A stretch of DNA of 64,000 bases, taken from NCBI RefSeq assembly GCF_001427025.1, contig NZ_LMGA01000001.1, forward strand, positions 3,027,715 to 3,091,714, written 5' to 3'. Position numbers and translations under genes: made by a program. A model generated the notes under the pieces. It did not search any database, was not told where the DNA came from, and saw only the letters and a list, made by a program, of their open reading frames with translations. Positions 1 through 9,600 of this stretch are shown one piece after another. The first letter of the stretch is position 1; the number at the start of each line of letters is the position of its first letter. This DNA comes from Mesorhizobium sp. Root554 (GTDB lineage Bacteria > Pseudomonadota > Alphaproteobacteria > Rhizobiales > Rhizobiaceae).

Positions 1-568
1 CCGAAATGCCGAAGAACTCTGGCGCGAACTGATCTTCACCGTCGATGAAGCCACCCCATCTGACGTCCGTGCGGCCATTCTCGCGCAACGGATCGCCGAA
101 CAGGGCCTGCCAGTCCCAACGCCGTTTCGGCACTTCCCGGATGCAATTCCGACGCGCCGCCTGGTTGGCCCAGAACTGCTCTTTCGAGGCAGCGCCCGGC
201 AAACGGCAGGATAGACCGACAATGGCGATGTCATGTCTGGTGTCGGTGCCGTCGTGCTTCGCCACGGTGACGGGCAAGCCGGCAACGGGTTCCTGCTGGC
301 TGGCCGGCGCTTCCTGCTCTGCCAGATAGTCCGCCAGTGAACGCAGGGTCGGATAGGTGAACAGGAGAACCGTATCGACCGGTGTGGCGAAATGCTGTGA
401 CAGCCGTGCCGCCAGAAGCTTCAGTGAAGCCGAGTCGAAACCGAGATACCCCAGCGCCTCGTCCGGATCGAGGGCGGCCGTGTCCGTTTCCAGTATGGAA
501 GCGGCAATCGTCAGAATGTCGGCAAGCCGGTAGGGATGTCTGGTCGCACTCGTCACGTCATAATCCAT
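1..568 (-). CDS. Polyketide synthase, N-terminal ACP-KS part (partial, runs off left edge)
   Basis: Read on the minus strand from ATG 568 (GAGG seven bases upstream; an in-frame ATG at 574 is possible). The first 90 or so residues form an acyl carrier domain with the motif GFDSAS, where Ser is the phosphopantetheine site. A short linker follows, then the start of a ketosynthase (DIAIVGLSCRLPG, later WGGFIDGEDQFAPEFFGI). The active-site Cys lies beyond the window. It is the last visible gene of the minus-strand run FAAL-ACP, KS, ACP-KS, 54 bp (60 to this start) behind the preceding KS gene. An ACP placed before a KS with a free acyltransferase nearby suggests trans-AT-like polyketide logic. 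Total length and further domains are unknown. Confidence 0.85.
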   Translation of the reverse strand, partial: MDYDVTSATRHPYRLADILTIAASILETDTAALDPDEALGYLGFDSASLKLLAARLSQHFATPVDTVLLFTYPTLRSLADYLAEQEAPASQQEPVAGLPVTVAKHDGTDTRHDIAIVGLSCRLPGAASKEQFWANQAARRNCIREVPKRRWDWQALFGDPLRENGRTDVRWGGFIDGEDQFAPEFFGIS

Positions 569-628
569 CGTCATGCCTCGAACGTCGCTTGTTCGCCGCT
601 GCGCTGCCCGGAGGGAGCGCCGCCGCGC

Positions 629-2536
629 TCACATTCCATCCGCCTGCAGCCCCGCGGGCGCGGTCTTGCGGTCGCTGAACCAGAAACGCGTCGGTGCGAA
701 GGGGTAGCCGGGAGCCGCGACCCGGCGCCTCTGCCCCGGCGCATAAAGGTTGGCGAAATCGACCTTCGCACCTTCCACCCACTGCCGCGCAAAACGCAGG
801 GAGAGCGCTTCCATTTCGTCTTCCGGCGTGTCCTGCCTGATCACGCCGTCCACCGCTATGACAGCGGGGTGCGCCTGGCCGGCGGCGAAGCGCGCCAAAG
901 CGACCTGGAGGCTTGACCAGTCCCTGGCGATGAAGGCGACGCGGCTGGGCAGGAATGCCCGTCCCGTCTGAAATGTATAGAGAAGGTCCTCCAGCGCCAC
1001 GGCTTCGTCCGTGCCGGAGCCTTGCCCGGCGTTGCCGGTGGCGATCTCCTGCACGAACGACGACAACTGTCCGGCATAGCGCCGCAGCCGCTCCGGATCT
1101 TTGGCCGAGAGCGGCAGGATCGGCAACACAGGCGCGGCATCGGCGCCGACATCGCCACGGACCCCTGGCTGCGGATATTCCTCGACCACGACATGGCCAT
1201 AAGCGCCGCCGAAGCCGAAAGCACTGACGCCGGCCCGATAAGGCAGCGGCTTGCCGTCCGCGTCATGCAAACGTTCCCAGCTTCCGGTCTCCTGGGCGAA
1301 GTGAAACGGCGTTCCCTGCGTCTTGCACATCGGATTGACCATTCGCAGATGTGGATTGCCGGGAATGCGTCCGTGCCGCATCGCCAGCAGCACCTTGACG
1401 ACGCCGGCGAGGCCGGATGCCGCCTCGATATGTCCGATATTGGCTTTCACCGAGCCGATCGCGCAACGCTGCGGCGCGGCGTCGTTCTCCTGGCTGCCGG
1501 CGAGCTTGGTATACGCCCCGCGGATGGCGTTGAACTCGATCGGGTCGCCGATGGAGGTGCCGGTTCCATGCGCCTCGATATAGCCGAGCGTGCGTGGCTC
1601 GACGCCGGCTCGACGCCACGCGGTCAGGATAAGTTGTTCCTGGCCGATGGTGTTGGGCGCGGTCAGCCAGTTGGCGCGGCCGCCATGGCTGATCGCCGAG
1701 CCGGTGAGCAGGCCATAGATATGATCGCCGTCGGCTTCCGCCTGCGCGCGTCTTTTCAGCAGCAGCGAAACGGCGCCTTCGCCGCGCGCATAGCCGTTAC
1801 CGGCGGCATCGAAGCTGCGGGTTCGGCAGTCGGGGCTGAGTGCTCCCTCCTTGTCCAGGGACCGTGACAAGGTGGGGCTGAGAATGAGGTTCACGGCTCC
1901 GACGAGCGCAACCGCGCAGTCGCCGTTGCGGATCGATTGGGCGGCCACATGCAGCGCAGCCAGCGAGCCCGAGCAAGCCGAATCGATGGCCAGGCTCGGC
2001 CCAGTCAGGCCCAGCGCAAAGGAGATGCGGTTGGGAATGACGGATGTCGCGACGCCGGTTGCGAAAGTGGCGCCGGGCTCGATATCGTCGCGGTACAGGA
2101 GCTCCTCGTAGTCGGATTTTCCTGTGGCGAAGAAGACGCCCGTCTCCAGCCGCTTTACGTCGGCTGCGCGATAGCCGGCGTCCTCGATGCAGTGCCATGC
2201 GGATTCCAGCGCCAGGCGCTGCAAGGGATCCATCATCGCCGCCTCGTCAGCGGAAATACCGAAAAACGCTGCGTCGAAGGCGTCGATAGCGTCGAGGAAT
2301 CCGGCTTCGGCAACGCCGGCCTCATCTCCTGCACGGCCTGCAGGCCTTGGGCTGACACAGTCGCGGCAAGCCGCAAGGTTGTCCCAGTATTGCGCCAGCG
2401 TGCCGGACATCGGAAGCCGTGCGTTCATGCCGATGATGGCGATCGGATCGCGCCAATGCTCCTCGGCCGGACCGAGGGTCCTGCCATGCGCCGGCGAGCC
2501 TTGCCGGACGTTCGCGAAAGGCACGATCTCGGCCAC
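629..2536 (-). CDS. Stand-alone beta-ketoacyl synthase (type I PKS ketosynthase)
   Basis: 635-residue protein from a GTG start with AGGAG eight bases upstream. The KS fold spans about residues 30-450. Its catalytic triad is complete: Cys188 in DSACSGS, His323 in HGTGTSIGDP and His369 in NIGHIEAASG. It should therefore perform decarboxylative Claisen condensation. The C-terminal part resembles the post-KS linker of type I PKS proteins (VDFANLY, then an arginine run and YPFAPTRFWF). There is no AT or ACP domain in this protein, so the extender must come from a separate AT and ACP. It begins 5 bp after the FAAL-ACP gene and is probably translated with it. Likely role: first extension of the acyl chain loaded by the FAAL. 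Confidence 0.9.
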   Translation of the reverse strand: MAEIVPFANVRQGSPAHGRTLGPAEEHWRDPIAIIGMNARLPMSGTLAQYWDNLAACRDCVSPRPAGRAGDEAGVAEAGFLDAIDAFDAAFFGISADEAAMMDPLQRLALESAWHCIEDAGYRAADVKRLETGVFFATGKSDYEELLYRDDIEPGATFATGVATSVIPNRISFALGLTGPSLAIDSACSGSLAALHVAAQSIRNGDCAVALVGAVNLILSPTLSRSLDKEGALSPDCRTRSFDAAGNGYARGEGAVSLLLKRRAQAEADGDHIYGLLTGSAISHGGRANWLTAPNTIGQEQLILTAWRRAGVEPRTLGYIEAHGTGTSIGDPIEFNAIRGAYTKLAGSQENDAAPQRCAIGSVKANIGHIEAASGLAGVVKVLLAMRHGRIPGNPHLRMVNPMCKTQGTPFHFAQETGSWERLHDADGKPLPYRAGVSAFGFGGAYGHVVVEEYPQPGVRGDVGADAAPVLPILPLSAKDPERLRRYAGQLSSFVQEIATGNAGQGSGTDEAVALEDLLYTFQTGRAFLPSRVAFIARDWSSLQVALARFAAGQAHPAVIAVDGVIRQDTPEDEMEALSLRFARQWVEGAKVDFANLYAPGQRRRVAAPGYPFAPTRFWFSDRKTAPAGLQADGM

Positions 2537-2541
2537 AGCGC

Positions 2542-4647
2542 CTACTCCTGCCTCTCGAGCGTCTGCTCGCCAAGCGCGGCCTTCAGGGCGCGGAGCAGGT
2601 CGTCGCTCGAACGGCTCTGGGCAGCCGGCTTCGACGGCATGGCCGCCTGCTCCGGCGCCAGATGGCGGGCAAGCAGTTCAGGCGTGGAATATTGCCAGAA
2701 GACCGCCGGTTCGAGTGAAAGACCGAGCGTCTCGTTCAGGCAGACCGCCAGTTGCGCCGCCAGGACAGAATCGATGCCGATCGTGCCGAAGCTGTCCGTC
2801 GCCTGCACCGGCGCGGCCGTAGCGGCCAGCTTGCGGGCCGCCGCGAAGATGCGGTCCTGCAAATCCTGTGCCTGCAAGCCGGTCGAGCCCGGTGCCTGCG
2901 CAGCCGTCCCAGCATCCTGTCCGCGCGGCTTGAGCGCCGCCAATTCATCCGACAGATACAGAGCTTTCGTCAGCCGCCGCTGCACCTTGCCGCTGGTGGT
3001 CTTCGGCAGGGAAGCCGGCGCAATGAAAATGACAGCCGCGAGGCTTATGTCATGCTCCTGCCAAACGGCATTGCGGACGACCTTCTCCAACTCCGAGAAA
3101 TCGGTCGTGTTGCGCGCCGTGCGCTCGACCTCATGGACGACGACGATCGACTCGCCCTCGTCGTCCTCTACCGAAAAGGCGGCCCCGTTTACGGTGCGGA
3201 AGGCTGGATGACTGTCCTTGACGGTCAGCTCGATATCCTGCGGGTAGATGTTGCGGCCGCGTGAAATGATCAGGTCTTTCAAGCGCCCGGCGATGTAAAG
3301 CTCACGGTTCCAGAGAAAACCAAGATCGCCAGTGCGCAGGAAATGCGGCTGCCCTGCATCTGCCGGGCTTCGTCCGAAGGTTTGCCGGCTTGCATCCGGT
3401 GATTGCCAGTAACCGCGTGCGATGCTGGCGCCGCGCACCCACACCTCGCCGATCATGCCGTCGGCGCAGCGCGTTTGCGACTCCGGGTCTATGATGGCGA
3501 CCTCCATGTCGTGCGCCGGCCGTCCGGAGCTGACCAGTTCGACTGCGTCGCCATCCGTGTCTTCGGCCGGGACGAACGCGCCGCGCGCCAGCGCGGCCTT
3601 GTCGACGCGCATGATGACGGGTTTTTCGCCGACGCGCGACGTGGTGCTGAGCAATGTGGCCTCCGCCAGACCGTAGGCGGGGAAGAAGGCATCCTCGGCG
3701 AAGCCGTAGGGGGCGAAACGCTCCTTGAAGCCGGTCAGCGTCGAAGCATGGATAGGCTCGGCCGCATTGAGGGCATTGCGCCAGCTGCTGAGATCGACGC
3801 CTTCAAGCTGCTCGGGCCGTATCGACTTGACGCAAAGCCGGTAGCCGAAATCGGACGACATCGATGAGGTCGCGCGATAGCGGCTGATGGCCTGCAGCCA
3901 CAGCGCCGGGTTTCCGCTGAATGCCGCCGGGCTCATCATGTAGCAGGTGGCGCCGACATACAGCGTCTGGACGACGATGCCGATCAGGCCAAGGTCGTGG
4001 AACAAAGGCAGCCAGCTGACGATGACGGTTTTGTCGTCGTGGCCCATATGCCGCGCCGTCAGGCCGGCATTGTGGATCAGATTGGCGTGGCTGACCATGA
4101 CGCCCTTCGGCGTGCTGGTCGAGCCGGACGTGTATTGCAGGAATGCGATTTCGGTCTTGACCGGCGCCGACTCGTCCCAGTCGGCAGACGCACATTCGCT
4201 TTCCAGGTCTTCGACGCACAGGAGTTCCAGCGAGCTGACGGTCGGATAGGGTTCAGACCATGCGACGATGTTGTCGCGGATGGAGCGGCAGGTGAGGACA
4301 AACCGGGGCTGGCAATCCGCCACGATGGCCTCGAACGTCGACCAGCTGCGTTTGTTGGGTTTCGGCGTATGAGCGGGCACGGCAATCGCGCCGCCGTAAA
4401 GTGTACCGAAGAAGCCAAGGACGAATTCGGCCCCTTGCGGAAACAGCAGCAGGATGCGCTCGCCAGCGGTGCCGCGTTTTTGCAGGGCTGCGCCGATGCG
4501 CCGGCAGGCCTCATCCAGTTGCCTGTAGCTTATCTGCCTCTGTTCTTCCTTGCCGTCCTTGAGATTTGCGTAGGCAACCTTGCCGTCGAGTTGCTGCGCC
4601 CGGTCCCGCGCAATATGGACCAGGGTTTCAGAAAACGCTTGTGTCAT
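2542..4647 (-). CDS. Fatty acyl-AMP ligase fused to acyl carrier protein (FAAL-ACP)
   Basis: 701-residue protein. The adenylate-forming domain covers about 1-580 and has the P-loop-like motif YTSGSTSTPKG near 172-182, WLPLFHDLGLIG near 212-223, and the FAAL-type C-terminal signature with KDLIISRGRNIYP. The family activates free fatty acids as acyl-AMP and passes them to an ACP rather than to CoA. A carrier domain follows at about 600-670, with Ser627 in GIDS as the phosphopantetheine site. The start ATG has AGAGGA upstream. It heads the minus-strand operon FAAL-ACP, KS, ACP-KS. A GntR-type operator copy lies about 125 bp upstream at 4769-4787. Acyl chain length cannot be read from the sequence. 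Confidence 0.92.
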   Translation of the reverse strand: MTQAFSETLVHIARDRAQQLDGKVAYANLKDGKEEQRQISYRQLDEACRRIGAALQKRGTAGERILLLFPQGAEFVLGFFGTLYGGAIAVPAHTPKPNKRSWSTFEAIVADCQPRFVLTCRSIRDNIVAWSEPYPTVSSLELLCVEDLESECASADWDESAPVKTEIAFLQYTSGSTSTPKGVMVSHANLIHNAGLTARHMGHDDKTVIVSWLPLFHDLGLIGIVVQTLYVGATCYMMSPAAFSGNPALWLQAISRYRATSSMSSDFGYRLCVKSIRPEQLEGVDLSSWRNALNAAEPIHASTLTGFKERFAPYGFAEDAFFPAYGLAEATLLSTTSRVGEKPVIMRVDKAALARGAFVPAEDTDGDAVELVSSGRPAHDMEVAIIDPESQTRCADGMIGEVWVRGASIARGYWQSPDASRQTFGRSPADAGQPHFLRTGDLGFLWNRELYIAGRLKDLIISRGRNIYPQDIELTVKDSHPAFRTVNGAAFSVEDDEGESIVVVHEVERTARNTTDFSELEKVVRNAVWQEHDISLAAVIFIAPASLPKTTSGKVQRRLTKALYLSDELAALKPRGQDAGTAAQAPGSTGLQAQDLQDRIFAAARKLAATAAPVQATDSFGTIGIDSVLAAQLAVCLNETLGLSLEPAVFWQYSTPELLARHLAPEQAAMPSKPAAQSRSSDDLLRALKAALGEQTLERQE

Positions 4648-4768
4648 ACGTCATCCTCTCGCGCCGCTTCTTCGAAGACGGCTCCTCCCGATCTTCGAAG
4701 TGACGAGGTCCACCGGAGCATCCTGTTCTGTCGATGCCGGCTACCGTGGAACATTCATTCGTTTAGAG

Positions 4769-4787
4769 TTACACTAATATAATAGTA
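4769..4787 (+). promoter_or_regulatory. Operator copy A of the accessory-region regulon
   Basis: TTACACTAATATAATAGTA, an imperfect dyad around CTAATATAATAG, upstream of the FAAL-ACP gene. It is one of seven near-identical AT-rich sites in this otherwise GC-rich region. The proposed binder is the GntR/FCD regulator encoded at 18712-19386; this is an inference from co-occurrence. Confidence 0.7.
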
Positions 4788-4880
4788 TCCGCAACGCGAA
4801 ACGGCTGGGAGACTCGGAGGTTTCTGCGTCTCTTGCGGATACTTGCAAGGTTGCTCAGGAACGGTGCCCCGGCCCTCCAA

Positions 4881-5795
4881 TCAGGCGGCGATGCCGTTGT
4901 CGTCGAGTGCGGGAATCTTGGCGACCATGCGGGCCAAAACCGAGCCGGGACCGACTTCGATGAATTCGTTGGCCCCAGCGGCCTTGAGGTAGCCTATCGT
5001 CGGCGCCCATAGCACCATGGACTTGAGCTGCCGTACCAGCAGCGAACGGATGATCGTTCCCGGATCGCCATCGTTTGGGTAAGGCCGGGCCGTCACGTTT
5101 GAGATGACAGTCTTTCGGAGCGGATGGAAGACGATTGTCTCCAGGGACGCGTCGAAGGATGCCGCCGCCGGCTCCATGGCGCGAGAATGGAAGGCGGCGC
5201 CCACCGGCAGTTTCACGAATGCCAGCGCACCGGCGGCCACTAGCGGCATTTCAGCCTTCTCGATGCTCCCGGCCGGACCCGAGATCACCGTTTGATCCGG
5301 GGTGTTGAGATTGGCGATGTCGAGGTCGTCGAGACCGGCTCCGGCCAGCGCCCCGGCTATGGCGTGCGGCGCCATACCGATGATGGCCGCCATCGCGCCG
5401 TGGCTCAGCGCCGCCATGATCTGCCCGCGCCGAACCACCATGCGCAACCCGTCGAGCAGATCGAAAGCGCCCGCCGCCTGCAGCGCGTTGTATTCTCCAA
5501 GACTATGGCCGGCCAGCCAGTCCGGCGCTTTGCCGTTCGCCGCCTGATATTCATGATACAGCGCATTGACGATATAAAGGCATGGCTGCGTGACATCGGT
5601 TCGGCTGAGCGTCGCCTCATCGCCATCAAGGCACATCTGCCGGATGGAGAAGCCGGCAATCCGGTCGATCCGGCTTTCGAGCGGGCCGTACATGCGGCTC
5701 TGGCCGAACAGATCCTTGCCCATTCCCGGAAACTGTGATCCCTGACCGGGAAACATGAAGACTCGCATTGGATGCCTCTGTTGTTGGATCGTCAT
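4881..5795 (-). CDS. Discrete malonyl-type acyltransferase (trans-acting AT, FabD-like)
   Basis: 304 residues from ATG 5795, chosen because GGAG lies nine bases upstream; an upstream in-frame start at 5873 would overlap the divergent PPTase gene. The fold is that of malonyl-CoA:ACP transacylase: FPGQGSQFPGMG at the N-terminus, nucleophile Ser98 in GHSLGEY, and catalytic His203 in AAFHSR. The family moves malonyl units from CoA to ACP. No PKS protein visible here has an AT domain of its own, so this enzyme probably supplies extender units in trans. It is followed after 233 bp by the FAAL operon, with its own operator, so it may be a separate transcript. No operator copy was found directly upstream of this gene. 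Confidence 0.88.
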   Translation of the reverse strand: MTIQQQRHPMRVFMFPGQGSQFPGMGKDLFGQSRMYGPLESRIDRIAGFSIRQMCLDGDEATLSRTDVTQPCLYIVNALYHEYQAANGKAPDWLAGHSLGEYNALQAAGAFDLLDGLRMVVRRGQIMAALSHGAMAAIIGMAPHAIAGALAGAGLDDLDIANLNTPDQTVISGPAGSIEKAEMPLVAAGALAFVKLPVGAAFHSRAMEPAAASFDASLETIVFHPLRKTVISNVTARPYPNDGDPGTIIRSLLVRQLKSMVLWAPTIGYLKAAGANEFIEVGPGSVLARMVAKIPALDDNGIAA

Positions 5796-5872
5796 AGGGT
5801 TTTGCTCCAGAACGGCGCCGTTTGGTGCTGGCCGAACCCCTTGCCCTTGATGCGTGTCTGGCTGGTCCGCCA

Positions 5873-6616
5873 ATGAATGGAGGCGACCCCCGGCCGGGCC
5901 AGATCGATCTCTGGTATGTGCCGCTGGCCGACTTCGGGGACGATGATCAGGCTGCGTGCTTCCGGCTTCTGAGCCCGCCGGAACGCGAACGGCACGATGC
6001 TTTCAGATCCGAGTCCGCCCGGCTTCAGCATCTCGCCGCACGGGGCCTCGTCCGCACCACCTTGTCGCGCTACCGCGATGTTGCGCCCGACCAGTGGCGG
6101 TTTGAAACGAACCGCTACGGGCGTCCGTCCATCGACGGCAGCCTTCAAATCAGCGGTCTTCATTTCAACTTGTCGCATACCCATGGCATGGCGGTGTGCG
6201 CGATTGCTTCCGTGGAAGAGATCGGGGTCGATGTCGAATCGCGGGATCGCGATGCCGGCCTCGACGAACTGGCAGCGACGGTGCTTTCGCGGCAGGAACG
6301 CGAGCGGTTCGACACCATGCAAGGTCAGGCGCGGGGGGATTTCTTTTTCACGCTGTGGACGTTGAAGGAAGCCTATGTGAAGGCGCGGGGCATGGGGCTT
6401 GCCCTGCCCATGAACGGCATCCTGGTTGATCTTGAAAGCTCTGCTCCAGCGGTGCATTTCTCCGATGAAATCGCTGACGATCCGGCGCGCTGGACATTCC
6501 GCAGCCTGCCATTGGAAGCCGGCTACATCGTTGGCGTCGCGGCAGCCCTCCCGGCGGACAAGCTCAAGATCAGACCGGCGCGCACACGCGCCATCAACCT
6601 GCCGACGACGCCCTGA
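5873..6616 (+). CDS. Sfp-type 4'-phosphopantetheinyl transferase
   Basis: About 247 residues from ATG 5873; TTG 5822 or GTG 5825 would give a slightly longer form, and none has a strong ribosome site. Family motifs are clear: FNLSHTHGMAVCAI, the magnesium-binding GVDVE, and KEAYVKARGMGL. The enzyme transfers phosphopantetheine from CoA to the serine of carrier proteins. Likely targets here are the carrier domains of the FAAL-ACP, the ACP-KS protein, the NRPS and the free PCP at 12432. It is the only plus-strand gene between the AT and NRPS genes, divergent from the former and convergent with the latter. A dedicated PPTase is common in such clusters. Confidence 0.92.
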   Translation: MNGGDPRPGQIDLWYVPLADFGDDDQAACFRLLSPPERERHDAFRSESARLQHLAARGLVRTTLSRYRDVAPDQWRFETNRYGRPSIDGSLQISGLHFNLSHTHGMAVCAIASVEEIGVDVESRDRDAGLDELAATVLSRQERERFDTMQGQARGDFFFTLWTLKEAYVKARGMGLALPMNGILVDLESSAPAVHFSDEIADDPARWTFRSLPLEAGYIVGVAAALPADKLKIRPARTRAINLPTTP

Positions 6617-6689
6617 GCGGGGACCGCCGGCGTTCGGGTTGAATGGCGTTCTGTGGCCCATGGTACGATCCGGCTGAAATGCGCGCTGC

Positions 6690-9600
6690 TCAACCGAGCC
6701 GCTGCGCGCGATCTCCGTGGCCCCCTGAATGCGCCTTGGGCTTGGCGTTCGCGTGCCTTGGTTCCGAGGCCTCGGTCCTGGCCATTACGGCTGTTATCTT
6801 TTTCGCGATGGCATCGATCATCGGCGCTCTCACGATGGTGTAGTGGTCGGCGTCCATGGCGATGATCTCGATACCTGGCATCAGCGTGCGCCATGTCTGC
6901 CGCATGCAGGCGGCGTCCGGCCTTCGGTCCGCTGCAAACAGAAGCACCCCGGCATCGACGCTGCGTGGCGCGTGCGCGTCGAGTGCTTCGGAGCCCGCCT
7001 GAAAGACATCGTACACGGACTTGATCGCCGCGCCGGTCATCGCAATGCCAGCCTGTTCCATCCGGCGCTCCAGCCAGGCGAAACGCGCCTCGTCGGACAG
7101 GTTTCCAAGCTCATGGTCCGCACCGTCCAGCTGCAGGTTGGCAACGGCGGCCAGATCGTTGGCGAACCGTTGGAAGCGGACCGGTGGCAAAGGCTCCGCC
7201 GCCGGAGATGGCGCCTTCGGCACGGCGCTGTCGATCATCGCCACCAGCCCCAGGGTTTCCCCTTCCATGGCGAGGTTGCGCGCCATCTCCTGCACCACCA
7301 ACCCGCCAAGCGACCAGCCGAGGAGGTGATAGGGTCCATCTTGCTGCACCGAGCGTATCTCATCGACGTAACGGGCGGCCATCTCCTCGATGGAAGCGAG
7401 CGGGGTCTCCCGATCCGAGGCAAGGCCCGGCGCACGAATGCCATAGATCGGCCTGCCGGGCTCAAGCGCTTGCGCCAGCGGCGCATAGCACATGACGTTG
7501 CCGCCAATGGGATGAACGCAAAACAGCGGTGCGCCGTCATCGCCTGCGCGTATACGCACAATGAGGGAAGCATCGGGCACGCCCGCCTCGCCGCGCACTA
7601 CCTCCGCCATTTCCGCCAGCGTCGGATGGCTGACCAGCATGGCGAAGGGCATGGTCCGGCCGAAGCGCTCTTCCAGCTTCGCCATCAATCGCATGCCGGC
7701 GAAGGAGGAACCGCCGAGCGCGAAGAAGTTGTCGTTGCGGCCGATCTCGCTTGTAGCGAGGACTTCCCGCCACAACGCCGCTATGGATTCTTCAAGGCTG
7801 TCGCGAGGCGGTTCGTAAGCACGCTCCGTCCTTTCGCGCGAGCCGAAGTCGGGCTTGGGCAGGGCAGAACGCACGACCTTGCCATTGTCACTGAGCGGTA
7901 GCCGGTCCAGTTCGACAAAGAAACTCGGAACCATATAGGCCGGCAAACTCGCGCGGAGCCGCTCGCGAAGCGCAGCGATATCAATATTCCGGCGATCCGC
8001 TTTCGGCACGATATGGGCCACGAGATGCCGCGTGCCGGCGCTGTCGGCAGCAGCCGAGACCACGGAGGCCTGCAGCTCCGGGCCGGCAAGCAAGGCAGCT
8101 TCTACCTCCGAGCATTCGACCCGATAGCCCTGGATCTTGACCTGAAAATCCTTGCGTCCAAGGAACTCGATTTCGCCGTCGCCGAGATAGCGCCCCAGGT
8201 CGCCGGTGCGGTAGAGCCGTTCACCCGTGACTGGATGGATAATGAAGCTGGCCGCCGTCTTGGCCTCGTCGCCCAGATAGCCGAGCGCGACGCCGATGCC
8301 GCCGATGTAGAGATCGCCCGGAACCCAGGGCGGACAGACCATGAGATTGGCGTCGAGAACGTGGATCGACTGATGATCCATTGCATGGCCATAAGGGATC
8401 GAGCGCCATTCGGGATCGACCGCGGCGATCGGGTAGAGCACAGACCATATCGAGGCTTCTGTCGCGCCGCCAAGGCTGTATATTTGCGCCCCGGGCGCTG
8501 CCGGACGGATACGATCCGGCAAATTCAGGGGGATCCAGTCGCCGCTGAGCATCACCAGCCGCAGCGACGGCATTGCGGCGCCTTGCGTGCCTTCGACCGC
8601 GAGCTGCATGAGGGCGGGAACCGAGTTCCAGATGGTCACGCCATGCCGGCGCACCAACTCGCGCCAGTGCGACGCTTCCTTGGTGCGCCCGGGATCGGGC
8701 ATGACGATGGTGGCGCCCGCCGCCAGCGTACCGAAAATGTCATAGACCGACAGGTCGAAGCTCAGCGAAGACAGGGCGAGCACCTTGTCTGCCGGTCCGA
8801 CCGTATAACGGTCATTGAGATCCGCGATGGTGTTCGCCGCGCCGCGATGATCGATCATGACGCCCTTGGGAATTCCGGTCGAGCCCGAGGTGAAGATCAC
8901 ATAAGCGAGATCGCCGACGTCTCCGGACGGCCCCGGGACATGGTCTGTACTGCTTGCCGCAAGGGCATCGATCGCGATGCGGACGACCTCGGGCTGCCAG
9001 GCCAGCGGCCGGTCGAGGGCTTGCTGCGTCAGCACGACGCGGGCTCCGCTGCTGGAGACGAGCAGCTTGCGGCGTTCTTCCGGAAGCTCGGGATCGACCG
9101 GCACATAGGCGGCGCCGGCGTAGAGGATGCCGAGCACGGAGGCGACCTGCTCCCAACCCTTTGTCAGCGAAACCGCGACCAGATCGCCGCGTTTGACGCC
9201 CTTGCGGGCGAGTTCGGCAGCAAGGGCCAGGGCTCGCTGGCGCAACTCGCCATAGGTCATGGCGCGCTCGCCTGCGATCACGGCAATCCTGTCCGGATGA
9301 TCGACGGCCTGCCGGTCGAAGGTTTTCTCCAGCCGCTGCAGGATGCAAGCCGGCGTCGCGGCCGGAACGGGGGCGCGACGATTGTCCGTTCCCGGCTCCT
9401 TCTGGTGCCAGAGCTGTTCGTCGTTGGCCAGCCGGGAAATCAGGTCGTGATGCGCGTCGCAAAGCTCCTGCACGAAGCCGGCGGGAAATATCTGCTCGAC
9501 ATAATCCCAGTTGAAGACGACGGAGCCATCGTCGCAAAGATGCATCTGGTGATCGAGATAGACCTGCGGCACCTCCAGGCGGGCGGAGGCGTGATCGATG

